From CAVVGZ01 sp963747965 (GTDB taxonomy: Bacteria > Chloroflexota > Anaerolineae > Anaerolineales > Anaerolineaceae), in contig CAVVGZ010000005.1 in assembly GCA_963747965.1 (NCBI GenBank), forward strand, positions 186,001 through 250,000: a stretch of 64,000 nucleotides of DNA, given 5' to 3'. Each line of letters begins with the position of its first letter. Position 1 is the stretch's first letter. The notes under the pieces are model-generated. The model ran no database searches, was not told where the DNA came from, and saw only the letters and a program-made list of their open reading frames with translations. Positions 1 through 9,017 of the stretch are shown here, in pieces. Both the position numbers and the translations under genes were made by a program.

Positions 1-50
1 CGGACACCATGATTTTCAGTCATGTGCTCTACCAGCTGAGCTATCTCGGC
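1..50 (-). tRNA. tRNA-Phe (GAA), 3' part outside window
   Basis: Read on the minus strand from position 50, the sequence gives an acceptor 5' strand GCCGAGA, a D-arm GCTC...GAGC and an anticodon arm CATGA-CTGAAAA-TCATG. The loop contains GAA, which reads Phe codons. The variable region begins at the left edge, so the T-arm and the 3' acceptor strand are missing from the window. Positions 51-339 hold no other gene that I can see. Confidence 0.9.
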
Positions 51-339
51 TTATTAATGTTGCGTCATTTTAACGTTTTGTCTATCCCTTGTCAAGTTTT
101 TATTTGGGTTCTGTAATTGGGTTCAATATAATACGATCTAAAGGTGGTATATCACCGACACCGATAAAAAATTGGTTCCAATGGGGTGGAAAAAAGATGA
201 GTGTATAATGCAAATCATAACATGTTGTATAGGATAGGAAATTACCGCAGCAAACCGATATATACCTTAAAATAATACTCTAAAAAAATCCAGGAAAAAT
301 TATTGAAATTGAATTCCTTATTTAAAATGATGGAGCCAT

Positions 340-1473
340 ATGAAAAAGTTGATTATTGCCCCGGATTCTTATAAAGGTTCCCTAACTGCAAAGGAAATTT
401 GTGACATAATCGGGGATGTTGCCCAGGTGAATTTTCCTGAGCTCGAGATCATTAAACTACCAATAGCGGATGGGGGTGAAGGGCTGGTAGATGCACTGTT
501 ATTTGCCGAAATTGGTGAGAAAGTCTTTGTTCGTGTAAAAGACCCGCTTTGGCGGGATATTGAGGCTTCCTATGGGATTTTAGCCAATGGTACCGCAGTC
601 ATTGAGATGGCAGCTGCTTCCGGTCTGCCACTTTTGAAGAACAGTGAACGAAATGTGTTGGAGGCAACGACATACGGAACAGGGCAGCTCATCAAGGACG
701 CTCTGGAGAGGGGTTGCCGCGAGTTTATCCTGGGTCTGGGAGGCAGCGCCACCAATGATGGGGGGGCTGGTGCTGCCGGCGCACTGGGAATTCAGTACAT
801 CGGGCGGGACCAAAAGATAATATATTCGGGTAAGGACCTCCGCTCATTGGTACGGATTGATGATTCGGGGATTTTCGAAAAAATTAAACATGCTCAATTT
901 ACCATTGCTTGTGATGTTACCAATCCTCTCTATGGTTCCAATGGAGCCGCATCTGTTTACGGCCCGCAAAAAGGGGCAAGTTTGCAGGACGTCATCCAGT
1001 TGGATGAGGGTTTAAGAAACCTGGCGGAGGTGGTCATGAGACAAACAGGTGTTGATTTACAGACCATCCCGGGAACCGGGGCAGCCGGGGGCATGGTGGT
1101 ACCCTTTTTGATCTTTACCAATGCCAGGGTAAGGCGTGGTTTGGATGTCGTACTGGACACCATAAATTTTGACCGCCATCTTCAAGGATGCGACCTGGTC
1201 ATCACCGGGGAAGGCCGGACAGACTATCAAAGCAGCATGGGGAAAGCACTATCTGGAATCGGACTGCGGGCGATGGCAAAGGGTATCCCGGTAATTGCGA
1301 TATCGGGTGCCCTGCAAAGTGGATATGAAGGCCTTTATGAAAGCGGTATCTCAGCTTTCTTTTCAACCTGCAGGGAGATTCTTTCCCTGGATACTGCTAT
1401 GGCCAACGCCGCGGAAAATTTGCGAAATACTGCCGGAGATGTTTTCCGGCTTATAAAATTGGGACTTTCTTAA
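340..1473 (+). CDS. glxK: Glycerate 2-kinase (GlxK/GarK family)
   Basis: This 377-residue protein is full length for the class I glycerate kinase family, which phosphorylates D-glycerate with ATP to 2-phosphoglycerate in the cytosol. It begins MKKLIIAPDSYKGSLTA, the family's N-terminal signature (APDSFKGSL-like). Other family features seen are the glycine-rich GLGGSATNDGGAGAAGALG stretch near residues 130-150, PGTGAAGGM near 245-255 and VITGEGRTDYQS near 285-297. The ATG start is preceded by GGAG at 331-334. It is a single-gene unit after the tRNA and converges with the radical SAM gene. Assignment to the family is secure, while the physiological substrate source is not visible here. Confidence 0.95.
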   Translation: MKKLIIAPDSYKGSLTAKEICDIIGDVAQVNFPELEIIKLPIADGGEGLVDALLFAEIGEKVFVRVKDPLWRDIEASYGILANGTAVIEMAAASGLPLLKNSERNVLEATTYGTGQLIKDALERGCREFILGLGGSATNDGGAGAAGALGIQYIGRDQKIIYSGKDLRSLVRIDDSGIFEKIKHAQFTIACDVTNPLYGSNGAASVYGPQKGASLQDVIQLDEGLRNLAEVVMRQTGVDLQTIPGTGAAGGMVVPFLIFTNARVRRGLDVVLDTINFDRHLQGCDLVITGEGRTDYQSSMGKALSGIGLRAMAKGIPVIAISGALQSGYEGLYESGISAFFSTCREILSLDTAMANAAENLRNTAGDVFRLIKLGLS

Positions 1474-1514
1474 TAATTTCAGCTGGATATGAAGGGTAAA
1501 ATAATTCGGGGGGT

Positions 1515-2412
1515 CTATCTGAAAAAGATATTCATTCCGGATTTTATGGCTTGCCAATTTCCCTGGAATGCCAGTGATATCTCTGTATGAGGCGAAAAAC
1601 CGCACATCGGGCAGTTTTTATCTGCCCGTCCTTTCAAGTAACAGCCATGGGTAATGCTGTTGTCAGGGTTGGCATTATCAACGAGCCAGTCCAGGCAGCG
1701 CCATTGATTTCTTTTTAATGCGATGAGCGCGGCATACAGAATTAAGGATGGGATACCCATTTTTTTTCATCTGAATAATTTGCTCAAGCAGTTTTTCCCG
1801 CTTATCAAAGGGCAGGAATAGACCCGCTTGATGGTTATATGGATAGAAGAATTGGATCGTCATCCCCCTGGTTTCTTTGGATAGGAACTCAATTAATTCA
1901 GGGATTTCCCCGTAATTTTGGTTATTAATGGTGATATGGGCAAATAATTTGGGATGTTCGGATTGGCGGATATTATCCATTACACGATCGAAAATATTGG
2001 CACCACGGAGGCGGTTATGAGTTGCCCGTAATCCATCGATGCTGACCCACAGGATATCTGTCCGGACATCCAAAGGAAGCATCCCGTTGGTAGTCATCCC
2101 GGTGCTCAAGAATAATTTATTTGCCTCCTGAATAACATGATGGATGGTGAAATCCCGATCATTCCAGAGCATTGGTTCCCCGCCTTCAAAAACTATCAGC
2201 CGGCTGCCTCGTTTACGAAGACCTGCAAGCGTGGATTGGACTTCGGCAAAGGTAGGCTGTTTGCTCTCCATGGAATAAAACGGACATTGTAAACACTTTA
2301 GATTGCATCTGTAAGTAAGTTTATAACTGGCGAGAAATGGAATTCTCCGCTTTAAAATAAAATAGGAATAAACTACAAAAAATGAGGATTGGAGTGTCTT
2401 TGAATAATTCAT
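1515..2412 (-). CDS. Radical SAM protein, interrupted by a frameshift
   Basis: The first frame (2412 down to 1678) encodes a radical SAM domain. The iron-sulfur motif CNLKCLQC (C-x3-C-x2-C) lies near residue 37, followed by FEGGEPML and a (beta/alpha) core. The reading then continues in another frame (about 1760 to 1515), which supplies a C-terminal tail with further cysteines (CYLKGRADKNCPMCG). Joining at about 1735-1745, close to a GYPILNS segment, gives one protein of about 298 residues. The extra C-terminal cysteines suggest an auxiliary cluster or a SPASM-like end, but I cannot name the substrate. The frameshift may be a sequence error, because both parts otherwise read cleanly. The gene stands alone between glxK and coaE. 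Confidence 0.8.
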
Positions 2413-2585
2413 AGCCGTGTATTGGTCAAACCATATATACCTATTATATGCAAAAGCCAGGATCGATCTTGCTCAATGGGATTCATCATCCCTGCACCCC
2501 TGTTTGACAGCTAAATCCGCCAAGACTAAAATCATTTTATAACCAGGTGATACTTGATTGAATACAGGTAGATTAGAGGCTGTTA

Positions 2586-3713
2586 TTGCAAAAAAAATGG
2601 TCGGATAAATTCGTTATTGGTCTAACTGGAAATATCGGCACTGGAAAAAGTGTTGTCCGCAGAATGCTGGAACATTTGGGTGCCTTTGGGATAGATGCAG
2701 ATCTAATTGGCCACCAGGCCATTGAACCAGGCTCTGCTGGTTATAACCAGGTTGTGGATAATTTTGGGGTGGAAATTCTCACGGATCATGCGGTAATTGA
2801 CCGGAAAAAGTTAGGGGATATAGTCTTCTCTTCTCCAAAGAAGCTGGAGGATCTGGAAAATATTATTCATCCATTGGTGATAAAGAAAATTAATGAATTA
2901 ATTCAAAATTCATTTTCTCCGGTGGTCGTAATTGAAGCCATAAAATTATTAGAGGCAAATATTGCTCATTCTTGTGATAGTATCTGGGTTACCTGGGTAT
3001 CCGAAGAACAGCAAATAAACCGGCTGATTCAGTCGCGCAGAATGACTTACAAAGATGCACAAAATCGTGTATCTGTCCAATCACCTCAGATTGATAAATT
3101 AAGGAAAGCTGATCTCATTATCCGGACTGGAGACTCTTTTGAGTATACCTGGAACCAGGTAGTCGCTGGCTGGAAAAATTTGCTGCCGAAAGATATTTCT
3201 AATCAAGTGATTCGGTCCAACGGTTCCCTGGAAAAGTCGTCCGGATTCTCGATTATTCGTGCAACCCCAGCACAATCTGATTGGATCGTCCAGTTCTTGC
3301 AAGGCAATCCTGGGGGTGAAAGAAACATCACCTCTGCACAAATTACTGCAAAGTTAAGCGAAAAAGCAATTTTGTTAATAATCAAAGATGGAAAGATATC
3401 AGGGATTTTAGAATGGTATGGTGAACGGCGGATTTCGGAGACAACCGGAATCATTTTGGACACCGAGGTGCAGGTTGAAACCATTCTCCCTCTGTTGATT
3501 AATAGGATGGAGAAAATCTCCCTGGATTATCATTGTAAGTTGGCATTGGTTGTTCCGGGCAAAAAGCTTCTTATGATGACAGAATTATGGAAAGATTTAG
3601 GATACCACGCCATCCAACCGGATGAACTTATGGACGTATCCTGGCAAAAAGCGGCTTTTAACCTGGCCAGGCTGGATGATGGATTGTTATTCAAGGTTTT
3701 TGGGGATCCATGA
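2586..3713 (+). CDS. coaE: Dephospho-CoA kinase with extra C-terminal domain
   Basis: Residues 1 to about 200 are a dephospho-CoA kinase, which catalyses the last step of CoA synthesis (3'-phosphorylation of dephospho-CoA). The P-loop GNIGTGKS is near residue 15, followed by DADLIGHQ and the IIHPLV motif. Typical CoaE is about 200 residues, but this one has 375. The extra ~165 residues, starting around GFSIIRATPAQSDW, have the look of a GNAT-like fold, judged only from pattern (beta start, ILEWYGERR, LALVVPGKK, LWKDLGYHAI). The start is a TTG at 2586. No in-frame ATG precedes the P-loop. It lies 50 bp upstream of cdaA on the same strand and probably shares its transcript. Confidence 0.9.
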   Translation: MQKKWSDKFVIGLTGNIGTGKSVVRRMLEHLGAFGIDADLIGHQAIEPGSAGYNQVVDNFGVEILTDHAVIDRKKLGDIVFSSPKKLEDLENIIHPLVIKKINELIQNSFSPVVVIEAIKLLEANIAHSCDSIWVTWVSEEQQINRLIQSRRMTYKDAQNRVSVQSPQIDKLRKADLIIRTGDSFEYTWNQVVAGWKNLLPKDISNQVIRSNGSLEKSSGFSIIRATPAQSDWIVQFLQGNPGGERNITSAQITAKLSEKAILLIIKDGKISGILEWYGERRISETTGIILDTEVQVETILPLLINRMEKISLDYHCKLALVVPGKKLLMMTELWKDLGYHAIQPDELMDVSWQKAAFNLARLDDGLLFKVFGDP

Positions 3714-3763
3714 GGATTCGAGCGGTGTAATGGGGTAAAATACAAAGGAGCAATAGGGTTAAA

Positions 3764-4648
3764 GTGCCAGATTTTATTAGTGAACTGATATTTCTATTTG
3801 AACGATTAAACTGGCTGAGTCTGTTAGATATTTTCCTTGTCGCATTGGTGATTTACGGGATATTAATTGTGGTGAGGGATACACGGGCAGTCATGCTTTT
3901 ACGCGGCATGACCATCCTTATTATCCTCCTGAGCCTTCTCACGAGTCTGGTAAGTTTGCCTGCCTTTTCGTGGTTGGTCCGGACCACATTGCCGGCGCTT
4001 TTCCTTGCCATACCAGTGATTTTTGCACCGGAAATTCGGAGAGGATTGGAACGCCTGGGTAGGGCAGGCTCGACTACGATGCTTGGCAGGCAGAAGACAA
4101 CCCGTGATATGGAAATGGAGAAAACAATCCACAGCGTGGTTACAGCTGCCGCCCGGCTGTCAGCCAGGCAGCATGGGGCTTTAATAATTTTCCAAAGGAT
4201 TGATGATCTGGAGGATTATCTTCAAACTGGTGTTCGTTTAAATGCGGAAGTAACTGCCGAATTGCTCTTGCAGATTTTTTATCCAAATACTCCTCTGCAT
4301 GATGGTGCGGTCATCATTGCTGATAATCAGATAGTTGCCGCAGCAACCGTCATGCCCTTATCCTCAAGCGGTGTGCTCAATAAAATGGTTGAGAGGCGGA
4401 TGGGATTGCGGCACCGTGCCGGGCTTGGGATTTCTGAAGCAAGCGATGCGATTGCAGTGGTCATATCAGAAGAAACCGGGTCCATTTCTATTGCTCACAA
4501 CGGGCAAATGATCCGGCGTCTTGACAGTGAACGCCTGGAAAACATTCTAAAAGCGTTTTTCCAACCAAACGAATCCGATGCTAATATTTTTGAATTGATC
4601 CTTCGCCCTATAAGGGATTTATTCTCTGTGAAACAGAATGAGGAGTAA
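3764..4648 (+). CDS. cdaA: Diadenylate cyclase CdaA (c-di-AMP synthase)
   Basis: The product makes cyclic di-AMP from two ATP at the membrane. It has three hydrophobic N-terminal segments (about residues 20-95), then a DAC (DisA_N) domain. The catalytic DGA motif is at residues 180-182 (in TPLHDGAVI) and the RHR motif at 216-218 (in GLRHRAGLG), and both are intact. The 294-residue length is close to the usual CdaA/DacA. A GTG start at 3764 follows AAAGGAG at 3744-3750. The next gene begins 5 bp after the stop and encodes the YbbR-domain partner, the standard cdaA-cdaR pairing. Confidence 0.96.
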   Translation: MPDFISELIFLFERLNWLSLLDIFLVALVIYGILIVVRDTRAVMLLRGMTILIILLSLLTSLVSLPAFSWLVRTTLPALFLAIPVIFAPEIRRGLERLGRAGSTTMLGRQKTTRDMEMEKTIHSVVTAAARLSARQHGALIIFQRIDDLEDYLQTGVRLNAEVTAELLLQIFYPNTPLHDGAVIIADNQIVAAATVMPLSSSGVLNKMVERRMGLRHRAGLGISEASDAIAVVISEETGSISIAHNGQMIRRLDSERLENILKAFFQPNESDANIFELILRPIRDLFSVKQNEE

Positions 4649-4653
4649 GTAGG

Positions 4654-5904
4654 ATGTTGGTTTATTTACAAAGGCTGGTGAAGAATTTGCCAACATTTTT
4701 ACTTGCCTTTGCCCTTTCATTAGCAGTATGGGTATCGGCGGTTTCAGCAAGCGACCCGACCCAAAAACTGGTTTATCCCAATCGCGTTCCATTGGACGTG
4801 GTTGGTCTGGATCCGGGGATTGTCCTGGTATCCGAAGTGCCTGAGCAGGTAATCATTACCCTTAGTGCCCCCCAATCAATCTGGAACCAGTTGGTCAATG
4901 AAGTAGATCCGATAAGTGCTTTAATTGATTTATCTGGATTGGAAGCCGGGACCTATCAAATTCCGGTACAGGTGAGGGTGACCATCCACCCCGTTCGGAT
5001 TGTATCGTATACTCCGAAAGAAGTCACCATCCGTCTGGAAAACCTGGAATCGAAAATATTTCCAATTACATTAAACCGGATTGGGGAACCTGGTGTAGGT
5101 TTCCAGGCAGAAGAACCGGAAATGGAAATAAACTCAGCGACTATTAGCGGTTCATCTTCATTGGTTCAAAAAGTATATGAGCTCCGGGCATCGTTGGATA
5201 TCAGCAAGGCAAATGAAAACATTGACCGCAAGATTAAACTACAAGCCTTTGATGAAGATGGATTTGAGGTCGATGGTATATCCATTACCCCGGAAGATGT
5301 TGCAGTAACTCAGAATATTTCACAGCTCGGCGGATATCGAAATGTTGTCATCAAGGTGGTTGTCACAGGGCAGGTTGCCAATGGCTACAGGGTGACCAAT
5401 ATCTCCGTTTACCCACCGACTGTAACGGTTTTTTCAACAGATCCAAGATTGGTAGATCAACTACCTGGATATGTTGAGACGACCGCCCTTGATCTGGATA
5501 ACGCCACGGATGATCTGGATAAGAAGATGTTGCTGAACTTGCCTCCAGGTATCTCTGTTGTGGGTGAGGATACAGTAGAGGTGCAGGTTGGTATTGCTGC
5601 GATTGAAGGAAGCATTACGATTGAATCAACTAATGTTGAGGTAACCGGTTTAAAGGAAGGCTTGACTGCTGTAGTTGCTCCTGAAACAGTGGATGTGATA
5701 TTATCAGGACCCCTGCCATTACTGGAGGATCTTACTCCTGAGGACATCCGGGTTTATGTAGAATTAAATGAAGAAGACATTGGCACTTATCAGCGGTTAC
5801 CCGTAGTGGAACTGGCAATCGAGGAAATTGTAGTTGAATCAATATTACCAGTATCTGTTGAGGTAACGGTATCTAAAGCGCCTATTCAAACACCTGGACC
5901 TTAG
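4654..5904 (+). CDS. cdaR: YbbR-domain protein, CdaA regulator-like
   Basis: This is a 416-residue protein with an N-terminal membrane anchor (about residues 8-28, ending AVWVSAVSAS), followed by tandem YbbR-type beta domains. Repeated segments such as PEQVIITLSAPQSIWNQL, PKEVTIRLE and PETVDVILSGPLPLLEDL mark at least three to four units. In Firmicutes, CdaR binds CdaA and modulates c-di-AMP synthesis from the outer membrane face. That role is inferred here from adjacency and fold. It is tightly linked to cdaA (5 bp) and ends 13 bp before der. Confidence 0.92.
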   Translation: MLVYLQRLVKNLPTFLLAFALSLAVWVSAVSASDPTQKLVYPNRVPLDVVGLDPGIVLVSEVPEQVIITLSAPQSIWNQLVNEVDPISALIDLSGLEAGTYQIPVQVRVTIHPVRIVSYTPKEVTIRLENLESKIFPITLNRIGEPGVGFQAEEPEMEINSATISGSSSLVQKVYELRASLDISKANENIDRKIKLQAFDEDGFEVDGISITPEDVAVTQNISQLGGYRNVVIKVVVTGQVANGYRVTNISVYPPTVTVFSTDPRLVDQLPGYVETTALDLDNATDDLDKKMLLNLPPGISVVGEDTVEVQVGIAAIEGSITIESTNVEVTGLKEGLTAVVAPETVDVILSGPLPLLEDLTPEDIRVYVELNEEDIGTYQRLPVVELAIEEIVVESILPVSVEVTVSKAPIQTPGP

Positions 5905-5917
5905 GATCCAATTTAAT

Positions 5918-7291
5918 ATGATAAAAGCCATGGTAGCAATTGTTGGCCGCCCAAATGTGGGTAAGAGTACATTATTTAATCGTATGGTTGGCGAACAATT
6001 AGCAATTGTAGACTCAACCCCAGGGACAACTCGTGACCGCTTATTCGCTGAAGCCGAATGGAATGGTGTTGAATTTAATGTTATGGATACCGGTGGTTTG
6101 GATCCTTCCATGGGGGGAAAAGAACCGCTTTCTATTGGATCAGCTGATTATATAGATCAGATCCGGTATCAGGCTGAAATGGCTGTTGGGCAAGCAGAAC
6201 TGGTTGTGTTTGTTGTAGATGCAGCCAGCGGTCTTACCCCGGTAGACAAGGAAGTTGCCCAGATTCTGCGCAGTAAACAGAAAAAAAGGAATGGTGAACT
6301 TTTCCCGCCAATACTATTGGTGGTAAATAAGGCTGACAACCAGGTTTTTCGGAATAATGCTTCCCAATTCTTTGAGTTAGGGATGGGAGAACCCCAGGTT
6401 GTATCCGCAATACATGGAACTGGCACTGGAGATTTCCTTGATAAGTTGGTTGAACTACTTCCGGTTACGCCGGAAAGCACCCCGGACGAATCCATAAAAA
6501 TAGCCATCGTTGGCAAGACAAACGCCGGGAAATCCAGCCTATTAAACAAGATTTTAGGAGAAGAAAGAACCCTGGTGAGCCCTATTCCAGGTACTACCCG
6601 GGACGCCGTTGACACATATTATGAACATCAAGGGATTCCAATTACCTTAATTGATACAGCAGGCATCCGCCGTAGAGGGAAAATCACACCAGGTGTAGAA
6701 AAATTCAGTGTGATTCGTTCTATCCGGGCGATTGACCGGTCAAATGTTGTCATACTGGTAATAGATGCAAATGCTGGGATTACATCTCAAGATACGCATA
6801 TTGCAGGATACATCCTGGATGCAATGAAAAGCACCCTTGTGGTAGTAAATAAATGGGATACCATTGAAAAAGATGAGGACACATTTGTTGAATTTACGCA
6901 ACATGTTCGGAAAGAGTTAAATTTTATGAGTTATGTCCCATTGGTGTTTATTTCTGCAAAAACCGGAAAAAGGGTTGACCATGTTATTCCCACAGCCTTG
7001 CAGGTCCATGAAGCCCGTCTTAAACGTATTGAAACGAATAAACTAAATCAAATATTACTATCCGCTCAGGATCTCCACCCTGCACCATCTAAAAGCGGAA
7101 GGTCCTTAAAGATTTACTATGGAACCCAGGTAAAGAGTGATCCGCCGACCTTCCTGCTGTTTGTGAATGATCCGGATCTTGCACACTTTACCTATCGCAG
7201 ATTCCTGGAAAATAAGATTCGTGACAAATATCCCTACCTGGGAACACCAATTCAAATTGTTTTCAAACCCCGCCGTAAAACCGAATCGTAA
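5918..7291 (+). CDS. der: Ribosome-assembly GTPase Der (EngA)
   Basis: Der is an essential double GTPase for 50S subunit maturation. The protein has 457 residues with two G domains: G1 motifs GRPNVGKS (near residue 9) and GKTNAGKS (near 198), the switch sequences DTGG and DTAG, NKAD and NKWD specificity motifs, and a C-terminal KH-like domain ending FKPRRK. The protein looks complete. The ATG start at 5918 lies just after cdaR, so it is probably co-transcribed with the c-di-AMP genes. Confidence 0.98.
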   Translation: MIKAMVAIVGRPNVGKSTLFNRMVGEQLAIVDSTPGTTRDRLFAEAEWNGVEFNVMDTGGLDPSMGGKEPLSIGSADYIDQIRYQAEMAVGQAELVVFVVDAASGLTPVDKEVAQILRSKQKKRNGELFPPILLVVNKADNQVFRNNASQFFELGMGEPQVVSAIHGTGTGDFLDKLVELLPVTPESTPDESIKIAIVGKTNAGKSSLLNKILGEERTLVSPIPGTTRDAVDTYYEHQGIPITLIDTAGIRRRGKITPGVEKFSVIRSIRAIDRSNVVILVIDANAGITSQDTHIAGYILDAMKSTLVVVNKWDTIEKDEDTFVEFTQHVRKELNFMSYVPLVFISAKTGKRVDHVIPTALQVHEARLKRIETNKLNQILLSAQDLHPAPSKSGRSLKIYYGTQVKSDPPTFLLFVNDPDLAHFTYRRFLENKIRDKYPYLGTPIQIVFKPRRKTES

Positions 7292-7383
7292 GAATCCTCA
7301 TGCTGGTCTAATCCTGACGCAATTCAGATTGATTCAAAACAAGTTATAATAAAATTGTTAACCATTCTGATAAGGAAAAACAG

Positions 7384-7986
7384 TTGAATTCGATTAGCGA
7401 GATTCCAGAGAATACAGCTGAACAAACTCGGCCAGTTAATACTGGAATGAGTATATTTAAATACGTTTTTGAAATTTTACAGACGGTAGTTTTAGCATTA
7501 ATCCTCTATTTCCTGATCGACAGCGTTGTTGCAAGGGTGCGGGTGGAAAATATCAGCATGCTGCCAACTCTTGAATCAGGTGAGTTCCTGCTGGTCAATA
7601 AACTGGCATACCGGAATGGGGATTTTCAGCAAGGGGATATAATCGTTTTCCATTATCCTCAGAATCCACAGGATGATTATATTAAAAGGATAATTGGATT
7701 ATCTGGTGATACCGTCACGATTACCCAGGAAGAAGTCTATGTAAATGGGAACAAGATGGACGAAGCTTATATCGCCGAATCTCCGGATTATGACGGGGAA
7801 TGGATTGTCCCACCGGATTCCATTTTTGTTTTGGGTGATAACCGTAATCAATCTTCGGATTCACACAGCTGGGGATTTGTTCCCATCGATGATGTAGTGG
7901 GTAAAGCTATTGTGATTTATTGGCCGCTTGACGAGTTAAAAATCTTAAGCTCTCCTGCTATCGTTAATGCTGCAAATATAGAATAA
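7384..7986 (+). CDS. lepB: Signal peptidase I
   Basis: This is a membrane serine protease that removes signal peptides. One N-terminal membrane segment (about residues 22-42) precedes the catalytic Ser motif NISMLPTLESGE and the Lys general base in DYIKRIIGLSGD. The family box GDNRNQSSDSHSWG is near residue 158. At 200 residues it is the usual length for a one-anchor bacterial enzyme. The start is a TTG at 7384, following AAGGA at 7373-7377. The zinc-ribbon gene follows after 6 bp. Confidence 0.96.
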   Translation: MNSISEIPENTAEQTRPVNTGMSIFKYVFEILQTVVLALILYFLIDSVVARVRVENISMLPTLESGEFLLVNKLAYRNGDFQQGDIIVFHYPQNPQDDYIKRIIGLSGDTVTITQEEVYVNGNKMDEAYIAESPDYDGEWIVPPDSIFVLGDNRNQSSDSHSWGFVPIDDVVGKAIVIYWPLDELKILSSPAIVNAANIE

Positions 7987-7992
7987 ATAAAT

Positions 7993-8292
7993 ATGAAATC
8001 AAACCAGGAAACTGAAATAATAGAAAGAGCCTATTGCCAGCAATGCGGTATGGGTGTTTTGCATGTTGAGATAAAGACCCTATTCCGAATTATTAATAAT
8101 GATGTCGTATTTATTCCCGACTTTCCCCTCTGGAAATGTGATATTTGTAAATGGATTGAATATGATGACGAATCACTTGAACAGTTGATCCGGGTGGTGG
8201 GTCCAAGCTTTTTAGTCAATTCGGGATCGAGCTCGATCAATTTTTCAAATAACAGGCATAATAAGGGTTCCTGGATATTCTGGCAAATTTAA
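7993..8292 (+). CDS. Small zinc-ribbon (YgiT-like) protein
   Basis: This 99-residue protein has two CxxC pairs (YCQQCGMG and KCDICKWIEYD) separated by about 32 residues, which could bind one zinc. The segment VFIPDFPLWKCDIC closely matches VAVPDFPLWQCDVC in the gene at 14635-14934. The two are therefore paralogues, and they stand directly before and after the microcompartment operon. The arrangement resembles YgiT/MqsA-type zinc fingers, but no HTH domain follows and I assign no function. It is tightly linked to lepB (6 bp). Confidence 0.75.
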   Translation: MKSNQETEIIERAYCQQCGMGVLHVEIKTLFRIINNDVVFIPDFPLWKCDICKWIEYDDESLEQLIRVVGPSFLVNSGSSSINFSNNRHNKGSWIFWQI

Positions 8293-8358
8293 CCCTGCTG
8301 CTAAACAACGAATGATGTAATTAGACCCTTCCCCTCTTGTGTCTGCCTTTGATATCGC

Positions 8359-8387
8359 TTGACCATTTATTTCCGCCATAATATAAT
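8359..8387 (+). promoter_or_regulatory. Sigma70-type promoter of the BMC operon
   Basis: TTGACC at 8359-8364 and TATAAT at 8382-8387 are separated by exactly 17 bp, so a transcript would start near 8394. It is the only strong promoter I see before the run of co-directional, closely spaced BMC genes. The leader to the first start codon would be about 38 nt. Confidence 0.8.
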
Positions 8388-8431
8388 GATTAAACCCAAA
8401 TCTAGATAATTCTTTAAAAGAAGAATATTTA

Positions 8432-9007
8432 ATGACACCTCCTTCCGATTCTGAGATTCAAAGCATTGTCCAGCGCGTGATGAAGCGGATTCAGGGCGCT
8501 TCCTCCGGGAATATCCCTGCTCCTGCAGCCGCAGGTCTATCTGCAGGAACAACGCAAAAATTGATTGCTGTGGGTGCGGATCATGGCGGTTTTGATATGA
8601 AAGAAGATATTAAAACAATCCTGGAAAAAGAAGGTTACCAGGTAACGGATTGCGGAGCCTACAGTAAGGATCCAGTGGATTATCCTGACCTTGCTTTTGC
8701 GGTTGCAAAAATGGTAGGTGAGGGGAAAGTTTGGCGTGGAATTATTGTTGATGGGGCTGGAATTGGGAGCTGTATGGCTGCGAATAAAGTCCGCGGCGTA
8801 CGGGCGGCCTTGTGTTATGACTACGCAACTGCAGTAAACAGCCGGGAACACAACGACGCCAATGTACTCACCCTGGGTGCAGGTTTAATTGGACCAAATC
8901 TCGCCAGGCAAATCGTTGTCACATGGCTCAAAACAGAATTTGGTGGTGGCCGCCACGCACCACGGGTTGATAAAATAATTGCAATTGAAAAGCAAAACTT
9001 CAAATAG
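8432..9007 (+). CDS. rpiB: RpiB-like sugar-phosphate isomerase with encapsulation peptide
   Basis: RpiB/LacAB-family enzymes interconvert ribose-5-phosphate and ribulose-5-phosphate or similar sugar phosphates. Residues from about 44 align with RpiB: GADHGGFDMKEDI, SREHNDANVLTLGAG and GGRHAPRV. Ordinary RpiB is about 150 residues, but this protein has 191. The extra N-terminus is an amphipathic helix (SEIQSIVQRVMKRIQ) followed by an Ala/Pro-rich linker, the hallmark of BMC encapsulation peptides. The position of the catalytic Cys of E. coli RpiB (in CGTG) is Asp107 here (VDGAGIGSC), with a Cys five residues later. The conserved His of HND is present. It is the first gene of the BMC operon. 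The RpiB fold is certain. The exact substrate is open. Confidence 0.9.
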   Translation: MTPPSDSEIQSIVQRVMKRIQGASSGNIPAPAAAGLSAGTTQKLIAVGADHGGFDMKEDIKTILEKEGYQVTDCGAYSKDPVDYPDLAFAVAKMVGEGKVWRGIIVDGAGIGSCMAANKVRGVRAALCYDYATAVNSREHNDANVLTLGAGLIGPNLARQIVVTWLKTEFGGGRHAPRVDKIIAIEKQNFK

Positions 9008-9017
9008 GTGGATGACC

